Below are positions 1 to 5,204 of a stretch of DNA of 6,363 bases, piece after piece. Numbering within the stretch: the stretch's first letter is position 1; every line of letters begins with the position of its first letter. The notes beneath the pieces are model-generated. The model made no database searches, was not told the DNA's origin, and was given only the letters and a program-made list of their open reading frames with translations. The stretch is from Mycoplasmatota bacterium (lineage in GTDB: Bacteria; Bacillota_I; Bacilli_A; Izemoplasmatales; Izemoplasmataceae), in contig DAOVWR010000070.1 in NCBI GenBank assembly GCA_030636545.1, positions 1-6,363 of the forward strand, given 5' to 3'. The position numbers and the translations under genes were made by a program.

Positions 1-201
1 ACTAACTTTCCTAAGTCGCTTAATAGCAATTTAAAGCATCATAATACGATGATTGTTACTGACTAAATCACTTTTAGCATAGTTGCTGCTTACGGGTAAA
101 AAGATAAATTCATCAGCAGCTAGTTTAGAATTCAGATATTCATAAACCTTAATGTGAGCATTTGTAACCGGGTTAAAAGCTCCACCGAAAACAATTTTCA
201 T
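1..201 (-). pseudogene. NadD-like nucleotidyltransferase, 5' part, interrupted by an in-frame stop
   Basis: The N-terminus reads MKIVFGGAFNPVTNAHI, the phosphate-binding loop (GGxFNP, residues 6-11) and (H/T)xxH motif (TNAH, 13-16) of the nicotinate/nicotinamide-mononucleotide adenylyltransferase superfamily. GGAFNP fits NadD-like proteins better than the PGSFDP of CoaD. FIFLPVSSNY (32-41) and HRIMML (51-56) also match the conserved order in the family. The family joins ATP to a mononucleotide; NadD makes deamido-NAD in the cytoplasm. A TAA at 31-33 (complement) stops the frame after 56 residues, but the same frame continues as IAIKRLRKVS to the window edge, which looks like further family sequence. 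AAA or CAA to TAA is a single-base change, so this is a nonsense mutation or a sequence error. The rest of the gene lies outside the window. The start at 201 is chosen because GAGGTG (213-208) sits 6 nt upstream; the in-frame ATG at 207 touches the SD. NadD rather than another adenylyltransferase is moderately certain. Confidence 0.7.
31..33 (-). other. In-frame TAA in the NadD-like gene (codon 57)
   Basis: The TAA follows HRIMML. In NadD-like proteins this segment normally continues into an alpha helix (ML-K/x-A-I). The ten codons after it remain open and helix-like. It is one substitution away from AAA (Lys) or CAA (Gln). Recoding of TAA is not expected, because other genes here use TAA as a normal terminator (the M42 and phosphodiesterase genes). 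Confidence 0.8.
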
Positions 202-219
202 AATCATCACCTCAAAATT

Positions 220-228
220 ATTATATCA
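220..228 (-). promoter_or_regulatory. Extended -10 promoter of the NadD-like gene
   Basis: On the minus strand TGATATAAT is a consensus extended -10 (TG at 228-227, TATAAT at 225-220). No good -35 is present at 16-18 nt spacing (TATCTA at 17 nt), as is common for TGN promoters. The predicted start of transcription near 213 coincides with the first base of the SD GAGGTG, giving a leader of about 12 nt. Confidence 0.6.
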
Positions 229-232
229 TATA

Positions 233-261
233 TTCACTTTATTAGATATTTTTGTTATAAT
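233..261 (+). promoter_or_regulatory. Promoter of the M42 peptidase gene
   Basis: TTCACT at 233-238 (4/6 match to the -35 consensus) lies 17 nt upstream of a perfect TATAAT at 256-261, which is preceded by TGT (253-255), so this is also an extended -10. Transcription would start near 268, inside the SD GAGGTGA (267-273), leaving a leader of about 10 nt. The promoter is back to back with that of the NadD-like gene inside a 76-bp divergent spacer. Confidence 0.65.
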
Positions 262-277
262 ATATTGAGGTGATTTT

Positions 278-1300
278 ATGAATTTAGATAGAGAGTATAT
301 TTTGAATCTAGCAAAAGAGATTTTGCTTATTCCTAGTCCTAGTGGATTTACAAAAGATATAACAAAAAGAATCGAATCTGAGGCTAAACTATATGACTTA
401 GATTACACTAGAACTAAGAAAGGAAACACAATTATTACTTACCCTGGAAAAACTGATTATACTGTTGGTCTCAGTGTCCATGTCGATACCTTAGGAGCTA
501 TGGTTAGAAGTATTTCGGCAACTGGAGAAATTAAGTTTACTACTATTGGTGGTCCTATATGGCCAACACTAGATGGTGAATACTGTACTATCATCACAAG
601 AGACAATAAATCGTATACTGGTACTTTTTTATCAACAAGTCCCGCAGTTCATGTTTTCAAAGATGCTAAAACGAAAAAAAGAGATCCTGAAAATATGTAT
701 GTTCGGATTGATGAAATTGTTAAAAATAAAGAAGATGTTATGAAATTAGGGATTGAAGTTGGTAATTTTATTATTATTGATCCAAAAACTATTATTACTA
801 AAAGTGGATTTGTAAAATCAAGATTTTTAGATGATAAAATTAATGTTGCGAGTATTTTCGGACTAATCAAATATCTTAAAGAAAATAAAATCATTCCAAA
901 ATATACATTAAAGTTCATTATTTCTACTTATGAAGAAGTTGGACATGGTGCATCATTCATTCCTGAACTTGACGAAATGATTGCTGTTGATATGGGTTGT
1001 ATTGGTGACGATTTAACTTGTACTGAGTATGATGTTTCAATTTGCCCTAAAGATTCAAGTGGTCCATATGACTATGAACTTACAAACCGACTTGTGAAAA
1101 TCGCTAAAGAGAAGAAAATCAATCATGCGATTGATATTTATCCATATTATGGCAGTGACGTTTCCGCAGCTATTAGAGGAGGAAACGACTTCAAGGGTGC
1201 ATTATGCGGTCCAGGAGTACACGCTTCACATGGAATGGAAAGAACTCATGTATTAGGAATTGAAAGTACAATTAAACTTTTGCTTAACTATGTAATTTAA
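278..1300 (+). CDS. M42 family metallo-aminopeptidase
   Basis: This 340-residue cytoplasmic protein has no signal peptide and the normal length for the M42 family (glutamyl/tetrahedral TET aminopeptidases and the misnamed CelM endoglucanases), which are dinuclear-metal exopeptidases trimming peptides left by proteolysis. Visible active-site elements in order are HVD (His68, Asp70), DDK (Asp185 and Asp186, the bridging metal ligand), EE of TYEEVGHGA (Glu219 general base, Glu220 ligand), VDMG (Asp238) and a C-terminal THVLGIES (His324). Positions 90-175 form the inserted dimerisation/PDZ-like domain of M42. Many members read AHxDE at the first motif; here Thr71 follows the Asp, and His316 and His319 lie near His324 as alternative ligands, so the last ligand is an assignment by position. 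The ATG at 278 has the SD GAGGTGA 4 nt upstream. No terminator lies between it and the next gene 41 nt downstream, so read-through is possible. Family certain; substrate specificity unknown. Confidence 0.92.
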   Translation: MNLDREYILNLAKEILLIPSPSGFTKDITKRIESEAKLYDLDYTRTKKGNTIITYPGKTDYTVGLSVHVDTLGAMVRSISATGEIKFTTIGGPIWPTLDGEYCTIITRDNKSYTGTFLSTSPAVHVFKDAKTKKRDPENMYVRIDEIVKNKEDVMKLGIEVGNFIIIDPKTIITKSGFVKSRFLDDKINVASIFGLIKYLKENKIIPKYTLKFIISTYEEVGHGASFIPELDEMIAVDMGCIGDDLTCTEYDVSICPKDSSGPYDYELTNRLVKIAKEKKINHAIDIYPYYGSDVSAAIRGGNDFKGALCGPGVHASHGMERTHVLGIESTIKLLLNYVI

Positions 1301-1310
1301 ATATATCCTA

Positions 1311-1319
1311 TGGTATAAT
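1311..1319 (+). promoter_or_regulatory. Extended -10 promoter of the phosphodiesterase gene
   Basis: TGGTATAAT is a consensus extended -10 lying in the 41-nt gap after the M42 gene. The hexamer 17 nt upstream (TGTAAT, inside the M42 stop region) is a weak -35. Transcription would start near 1326, about 16 nt before the ATG and 5 nt before the SD GGAGG (1331-1335). The gene can thus be expressed on its own as well as by read-through. Confidence 0.55.
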
Positions 1320-1341
1320 TTACGCTAAACGGAGGCACAAA

Positions 1342-2451
1342 ATGAAAATAATATACCCAGACTATAAAAATTCGATATTGAATGTCTCAAATTCAATATT
1401 AAAATATTATGGAGTAAAAAACGAATACCCATCTATTAAATTATTAGATAAAGAACTTAATAAAGGATATAATCATATTATTTATATACTCCTTGATGGA
1501 ATGGGAACTAATCTTATTAAAAACTTACTAGATAAAGAAGATTCCCTAAGTAAATATATGAAAAAAGAAATTACCAGTGTCTTTCCGCCAACAACAGTTG
1601 CTGCGACTGATACTGTTCTTTCTGCTAATCCACCAATAGTAAATGGTCATCTTGGTTGGGTTCAATATTTTGAAAAAGAAGATATCAATCTTGTAATTTT
1701 TCAAAATTATGATTTCTATAATACAGAAAGAATACCTGCGGTTGATTTAAGACAAAAGTACTTATCATTTGAAAGAATGGGAGAAAAAATTCATAAACAA
1801 AATCCTGATATTTTAACTAATGAATTATTCCCAGCATTTATTGAAAATGGATCTGAGAGTTTTAAAGAACAGATTGAGAGAGTCTTACTAATTACTCATA
1901 ATACAGACAAAAGTTATAACTATATTTACTGGACAGAACCAGATCTAATTCAACACAAAACAGGAATCTATAGTAAAGAAACTAAAGAAATGATGACTAA
2001 TCTTAATACTGATTTCACAGAATTAATTGAAAATATTAGTGATGATACAATTGTCATTTGTATAGCCGATCATGGACTAACAGATATCAAAGAACTACCC
2101 TTATTTGAAAATAAAGAATTACTTAATTTATTAAAAAGATTACCATCAATTGAGCCAAGAGCTATTAATTTCTTTGTTAAAGATGGATTACTTGAAGAGT
2201 TTAAATCGTTATTCAACAAGAACTATTCAAAACATTATAAACTCTACACTAAACAAGAAATTCTTGATTTAAAACTCTTTGGAGAAGGAAAACAACATAG
2301 TTTAGTTGACATGTTCTTGGGTGATTATATGGCTTTAGCTATTGATAATTCGTTATTTACACTAGGTAATGGTAAAGGCTATCTTGCTCATCACGCCGGA
2401 ATGTCTGAAGATGAAATGATGGTTCCACTTATTATTTACTCAAAAAAATAA
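1342..2451 (+). CDS. Alkaline phosphatase superfamily protein, nucleotide pyrophosphatase/phosphodiesterase type
   Basis: The 369-residue product carries the two-metal site of the type I phosphodiesterase/nucleotide pyrophosphatase family. LLDGMG gives metal ligand Asp52; FPPTTVAATDTV (81-92) holds the nucleophile (Thr84 or Thr85) at the start of the nucleophilic helix; NGHLGW (101-106) follows as in the family. PDLIQHKTG (200-208) gives Asp201 and His205, ADHG gives Asp243 and His244, and YLAHHAG (347-353) gives the last His (350 or 351). GMSEDEMMVPLIIY is the usual C-terminal strand. There is no signal peptide or membrane segment, so it should act in the cytoplasm, unlike secreted NPPs and phosphatases. 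The family cleaves phosphodiester or phosphomonoester bonds; the substrate cannot be read from the sequence. The start has GGAGG 6 nt upstream. The TAA stop is the left base of a terminator hairpin. Confidence 0.88.
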   Translation: MKIIYPDYKNSILNVSNSILKYYGVKNEYPSIKLLDKELNKGYNHIIYILLDGMGTNLIKNLLDKEDSLSKYMKKEITSVFPPTTVAATDTVLSANPPIVNGHLGWVQYFEKEDINLVIFQNYDFYNTERIPAVDLRQKYLSFERMGEKIHKQNPDILTNELFPAFIENGSESFKEQIERVLLITHNTDKSYNYIYWTEPDLIQHKTGIYSKETKEMMTNLNTDFTELIENISDDTIVICIADHGLTDIKELPLFENKELLNLLKRLPSIEPRAINFFVKDGLLEEFKSLFNKNYSKHYKLYTKQEILDLKLFGEGKQHSLVDMFLGDYMALAIDNSLFTLGNGKGYLAHHAGMSEDEMMVPLIIYSKK

Positions 2452-2476
2452 GGTCTACAAATTGTAGACCTTTTTT
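2443..2476. terminator. Bidirectional intrinsic terminator between convergent genes
   Basis: A perfect 11-bp inverted repeat, AAGGTCTACAA (2450-2460) and TTGTAGACCTT (2462-2472), has T6 on its right (2471-2476) for rightward transcripts. On its left, A7 (2442-2448) reads ATTTTTTT on the minus strand for leftward transcripts. A realistic fold is GGTCTAC/GTAGACC with a 5-nt loop. It serves the phosphodiesterase gene and probably the DUF697-like gene, which ends about 60 nt to the right. The left part overlaps the last Lys codons and stop of the phosphodiesterase gene. Confidence 0.88.
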
Positions 2477-2535
2477 ATTTCTAAACTACAAAATCAATAT
2501 CTCAATAAACATTAAAACTCTTATTCTAAACTATT

Positions 2536-3471
2536 TCAATTTTGTTCATTCTCTGCTTTTTTAGCACGTTTCATAAATGGTTTAATGAATATACTAGATA
2601 TACCTTTTGGAAATACTGCTAATCCATCTTTAACAATGATTGGCATCATTTTTAAAGATTCAATATAGGCCATTCTTCTAATTTGTTTTTTCGTTAGTAG
2701 TTTATTATCATTAAATAAATAACTTCTTGTAACAACACCCACACGGCAAGTTAACATTCCGTTAGCTATACCACTAAGAATTGAAGATGAGATTGTTTTA
2801 ATGAAAGGTAAATCGGTTAGTGTTTCACTTATTTTATTAGGAAGCAACTCACTTACTTCAATATCTTCTAATCCTTCTGCGATTAAACTAGTTATAAGTA
2901 CATTCAAACTTAGTTTTGCAAGATTAGGATATGTTGGTCTAAATCCAGATAATTGAACAATCTCTTTAATCATCTTTAAATTTATCGCAACAACACTTAA
3001 CATATCTAGGTTACCGTTTTGTGATAGTGCCGTTGAAACTAATACAGTCGTTGAGTTCTTAATGATCAGTTTATTTATTTCATCTTTAATTGTTGTGTCA
3101 AACACCACAGTTAAGGCATTTTTAAGTTCATCTTTATTTTTCATATTATTAGTTAAGTTTGCTTTATCTTCTTCTGTCAGATAGTCATTTTTAACTAATA
3201 TCTTTGCAGCATCTTTATATATTTTAAATCTTTTATTGTCATCATCAAGGATAGCATCAATACTAAAAGTTGGTGCAAAAGTAATTACACGCACAGGATT
3301 AATTACTAATACATAAACTAAAATAATTGAAAGACCGTAAAATCCATATTCAAGATAAGCATGAATACCTCTTAGTCTTTCGCCAACACTAATTATGTTA
3401 CTTAATAAGATAAAAGAGAATAGTAAAACTACTCCGATTCCTATTAATACCCAAAAACGTTTCTTTTGCAT
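2536..3471 (-). CDS. DUF697-like membrane-anchored protein
   Basis: The product has 311 residues from the ATG at 3471, chosen because GAGGTG (3483-3478) sits 6 nt upstream; the in-frame GTG at 3480 is part of that SD. Two hydrophobic segments (about 6-26 and 41-63) form a helical hairpin, followed by a mostly helical cytosolic domain. Residues 136-255 resemble the DUF697/YcjF family: a helix with ALSQNGNLDMLSVVAINLKM, then the SGFRPTYPNL turn (175-184), a helix ending in EVSELLP, and the glycine-rich stretch ISSSILSGIANGMLTCRVG (227-245), which in this family precedes a conserved arginine/aromatic end (here RSYLF). The C-terminus is basic (KRAKKAENEQN). The family's role is not established; some members accompany GTPases or stress operons, but no GTPase lies nearby. 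It has its own promoter directly downstream of a large inverted repeat. Family assignment is by pattern and moderately sure; function is unknown. Confidence 0.75.
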   Translation of the reverse strand: MQKKRFWVLIGIGVVLLFSFILLSNIISVGERLRGIHAYLEYGFYGLSIILVYVLVINPVRVITFAPTFSIDAILDDDNKRFKIYKDAAKILVKNDYLTEEDKANLTNNMKNKDELKNALTVVFDTTIKDEINKLIIKNSTTVLVSTALSQNGNLDMLSVVAINLKMIKEIVQLSGFRPTYPNLAKLSLNVLITSLIAEGLEDIEVSELLPNKISETLTDLPFIKTISSSILSGIANGMLTCRVGVVTRSYLFNDNKLLTKKQIRRMAYIESLKMMPIIVKDGLAVFPKGISSIFIKPFMKRAKKAENEQN

Positions 3472-3489
3472 AATAATCACCTCTTTATT

Positions 3490-3517
3490 ATTTTATCACA
3501 TAACACCTTTTTATCAA
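3490..3517 (-). promoter_or_regulatory. Promoter of the DUF697-like gene
   Basis: On the minus strand TTGATA (3517-3512, 5/6 match to consensus) is followed after 16 nt by TAAAAT (3495-3490), itself preceded by TGA (3498-3496), an extended -10. Transcription is predicted near 3483, the first base of the SD, giving a 12-nt leader. The -35 begins immediately after the end of the 3518-3574 inverted repeat. Confidence 0.65.
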
Positions 3518-3574
3518 ATAAAGAGAATGAACAACACTAATCAATTGACTAGTGTTTTTTTCTATTCTCTTTAT
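3518..3574 (-). terminator. Nested inverted repeat; probable terminator of the membrane-protein transcript
   Basis: The outer arms, 11 nt each (3518-3528 and 3564-3574), are perfectly complementary. They enclose a second hairpin, 3533-3556, whose arms on the minus-strand RNA form 10 bp around an AATT loop with one G.U pair. On the plus-strand RNA the same position is an A.C mismatch, so the fold is better in leftward transcripts, matching the flanking genes. Leftward, the inner hairpin is followed by GTTCATTCTCTTT, which is U-rich but not a clean U-tract. On the plus strand it is followed by T7. It may also be an operator or cruciform next to the following promoter. Confidence 0.5.
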
Positions 3575-3595
3575 GTAGTAAATTATATTGTACTT

Positions 3596-4105
3596 CTATT
3601 TTTTAGGCATAAATTTGTAAATAATATAAGCATTATAAAACATATAGACTGTAATAAATAGATAACTAAAATTAAAAACAATAACTCTCATGTCTGTTAA
3701 TGCGTAAAAATTACTATGGAATATACTATGACTAATTTCACCATTTACAATCCCAGGTATTTGTAAATGAAATGCTAAATGAGAAATTAACAATAGCAAA
3801 CTGATAATCGTATTATAGAATGCTCCTTCTAGAAGTAAACCATCTAGTTTATCTCCTATTAAAGCAAAAATTAATGCTCCTAAATTAATGAGGAAAATTA
3901 CAAAGAAGATAATAACAATTGAATTAAATACAGTGACAACATTTCCATACCCAAGATTAAACTCAAGTCCAAAGAATGTTTTAGTTATATCGCCATTCAT
4001 TCCTTCTGGAAATTGTTTTAAGTATAAAAATAAACTCAGAAAAGCTCCCATCCCAATAAAAATGCACATCTTGTAATATACACTCATTAAATTCTCTTTA
4101 TTCAT
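3596..4105 (-). CDS. Four-helix membrane protein of unknown function
   Basis: I do not recognise this 169-residue protein. It has four hydrophobic segments at about 10-29, 55-84, 95-115 and 138-163, linked by short loops, with no signal-peptide cleavage site evident. Loop 1 (30-54) is hydrophilic with QFPEGMNGDITKTFFG. A His-rich stretch, ISHLAFHLQIPG (107-118) and ISHSIFHSNF (124-133), spans the end of helix 3 and the following loop; it could bind metal or haem but that is a guess. The C-terminus is lysine-rich (YKFMPKK), which suggests a cytoplasmic end. The ATG overlaps the TGA of the DUF402 gene (ATGA), and its SD GGAGGT lies inside the last codons of that gene 5 nt upstream, so the two are probably translated in a coupled way. 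It has no promoter of its own that I can see. That it is a real gene rests on operon position, SD and sensible topology. Confidence 0.75.
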   Translation of the reverse strand: MNKENLMSVYYKMCIFIGMGAFLSLFLYLKQFPEGMNGDITKTFFGLEFNLGYGNVVTVFNSIVIIFFVIFLINLGALIFALIGDKLDGLLLEGAFYNTIISLLLLISHLAFHLQIPGIVNGEISHSIFHSNFYALTDMRVIVFNFSYLFITVYMFYNAYIIYKFMPKK

Positions 4106-4632
4106 CTTGGACCTCCGTTGCTGTATTTTTTATACCATTCCATTACTAGTTTACTATCAAATGGTCCTTCAACATTTTTAATCATTTCAATTAGATCTAA
4201 TAACTCTTTTTCTAATATTACTTTTAACTCATCTGAATATCCCATTTTCTCTTGATGTTTATTATATTCATTTCTATCAAGAGTTGTAAAACTTAAATCA
4301 CAAAGAACTTTAACATCCAAATCATAATCAATATACTTTAATGCTTCATCATCAATCATATACGGTGAAGCAATATTACAGTAATAAGCTACTCCATCTC
4401 GTTTGATAATTCCAATGATATTATACCACTTGTCTTTAAAAAACCAAGTCACAGAAGGCTCTCTAGTATGCCAAAATCGTCCGTTCGCCTCAATAACTTT
4501 AGTTCTTCTATTAGCGACAATAGTTATATTTTCATCCGAGTGTAAAACTGTTGCTTTTTCCCAAATTCGGTGTAGAGATTCATCATGTTTATAACTTTGT
4601 ATCTGAATATCTTGATTAACCATAGGAATCAT
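4102..4632 (-). CDS. DUF402 nucleoside tri-/diphosphate phosphatase (YgaC/Ntdp family)
   Basis: The 176-residue protein has the same length as Bacillus YgaC as I recall it and aligns with it throughout. Shared elements are IQIQSYKHDESLHRIW (9-24), NGRFWHTREP (50-59), the core YYCNIASPY (83-91), KYIDYDLDVKV (99-109), LDRNEY (118-123) and the C-terminal GPFDS...WYKKY (156-170). This is the UPF0374 group, whose Staphylococcus aureus member (Ntdp) hydrolyses nucleoside tri- and diphosphates with divalent metal; the DYD and E/D residues of the core are the expected metal ligands. It is cytoplasmic. The start at 4632 is preferred to the in-frame ATG at 4650: AGGAAGTGA (8/9 match to the anti-SD) lies 4 nt before it, the upstream ATG is itself next to that SD, and family members begin here. 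It has its own promoter after a 54-nt gap from trmL and overlaps the next gene by ATGA. Family assignment is very sure; the exact physiological substrate is not. Confidence 0.9.
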   Translation of the reverse strand: MIPMVNQDIQIQSYKHDESLHRIWEKATVLHSDENITIVANRRTKVIEANGRFWHTREPSVTWFFKDKWYNIIGIIKRDGVAYYCNIASPYMIDDEALKYIDYDLDVKVLCDLSFTTLDRNEYNKHQEKMGYSDELKVILEKELLDLIEMIKNVEGPFDSKLVMEWYKKYSNGGPR

Positions 4633-4654
4633 ATAATCACTTCCTCTCATAACA

Positions 4655-4663
4655 ATTATATCA
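4655..4663 (-). promoter_or_regulatory. Extended -10 promoter of the DUF402 gene
   Basis: TGATATAAT on the minus strand (TGA 4663-4661, TATAAT 4660-4655) is a perfect extended -10 within the 54-nt trmL/DUF402 gap; there is no recognisable -35. Transcription would start near 4648, directly before the SD AGAGGAAGTGA, with a 16-nt leader. The promoter could make the DUF402 and membrane-protein pair independent of the queG transcript. Confidence 0.6.
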
Positions 4664-4686
4664 ATATCTCGTTATTAAAGATAGTC

Positions 4687-5199
4687 TTATTTTAATAACC
4701 AATCTTTTCCTTTTAAACTTTCTGGCTCATGATCGAAAAGTCCAATATAACCTTGTTGTCTTAATACTTCATACGCCAAGATTGCGACAGTATTACTAAG
4801 GTTTAAACTTCTTACTTTATCTGTCATTGGTAATCTTAAACATTTATCTAGCTGATCCTTTAAAATTTCTTTTGGTATTCCACTACTTTCACTTCCAAAA
4901 ATTAAATAGACATCTTTATCAGTGACATTATAATTCATAACATCAGGTGTTTTTTGTCCATATCTTGTAAGAAAATAAAAATCTCCTTTATTTTCTTTTA
5001 GAAAGTGTTCGTAATCTTTATATACTTTATAGTTAACATGTTCTAAATAGTTAGCAGCACTTCTTTTAACGTACTTAGCATCTAAACTGAACCCTAAAGG
5101 TTCAATCAAATGAAGAAACATATTGGTTGCTGCACAAGTTCTCATTATATTTCCTGTATTTTGAGGTATTTCAGGATGATATAAAACGATATGATTCAT
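4687..5199 (-). CDS. trmL: tRNA (cytidine(34)-2'-O)-methyltransferase TrmL
   Basis: This 170-residue SPOUT-class methyltransferase uses S-adenosylmethionine to methylate the 2'-O of the wobble nucleotide in tRNA-Leu isoacceptors (C34 and cmnm5U34 in studied species). Visible motifs are PEIPQNTGNIMRTC (9-22; Asn14, Arg20) at the N-terminus, the trefoil-knot loops FGSESSGIP (101-109) and LRLPM (121-125), and SLNLSNTVAILAYEVLRQ (131-148), which binds the methyl donor. The length (about 155-170 in the family) is complete. The ATG at 5199 is chosen because it starts at the conserved NHIVLYHPEIPQN block; the in-frame GTG at 5208 lies before the queG stop and is part of the weak SD AGTGAGTGA. Only 5 nt separate it from queG upstream, and no promoter is evident, so it depends on queG transcription. 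Identification is strong. Confidence 0.93.
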   Translation of the reverse strand: MNHIVLYHPEIPQNTGNIMRTCAATNMFLHLIEPLGFSLDAKYVKRSAANYLEHVNYKVYKDYEHFLKENKGDFYFLTRYGQKTPDVMNYNVTDKDVYLIFGSESSGIPKEILKDQLDKCLRLPMTDKVRSLNLSNTVAILAYEVLRQQGYIGLFDHEPESLKGKDWLLK

Positions 5200-5204
5200 A
5201 GTAA

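Noticed and set aside
649..918. 89-codon open frame on the minus strand inside the M42 gene
   Set aside because: It lies antisense to strongly conserved active-site coding sequence and has low-complexity hydrophobic composition typical of reverse-read AT-rich genes.
3472..3480. GTG at 3480 as the start of the DUF697-like gene, and the equivalent GTGs at 5208 (trmL) and 6167 (queG)
   Set aside because: In each case the GTG is part of a GTGA Shine-Dalgarno element lying just before an in-frame ATG; using it would leave no binding site for the ribosome.
3395..3661. 88-codon open frame on the plus strand across the 3472-3595 gap
   Set aside because: It runs through the ends of two leftward genes and the inverted repeat, has no SD, and its product looks like random AT-rich translation.
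4633..4650. ATG at 4650 as the start of the DUF402 gene
   Set aside because: The SD AGGAAGTGA lies after it and serves the ATG at 4632, which also matches the family's usual N-terminus and length.
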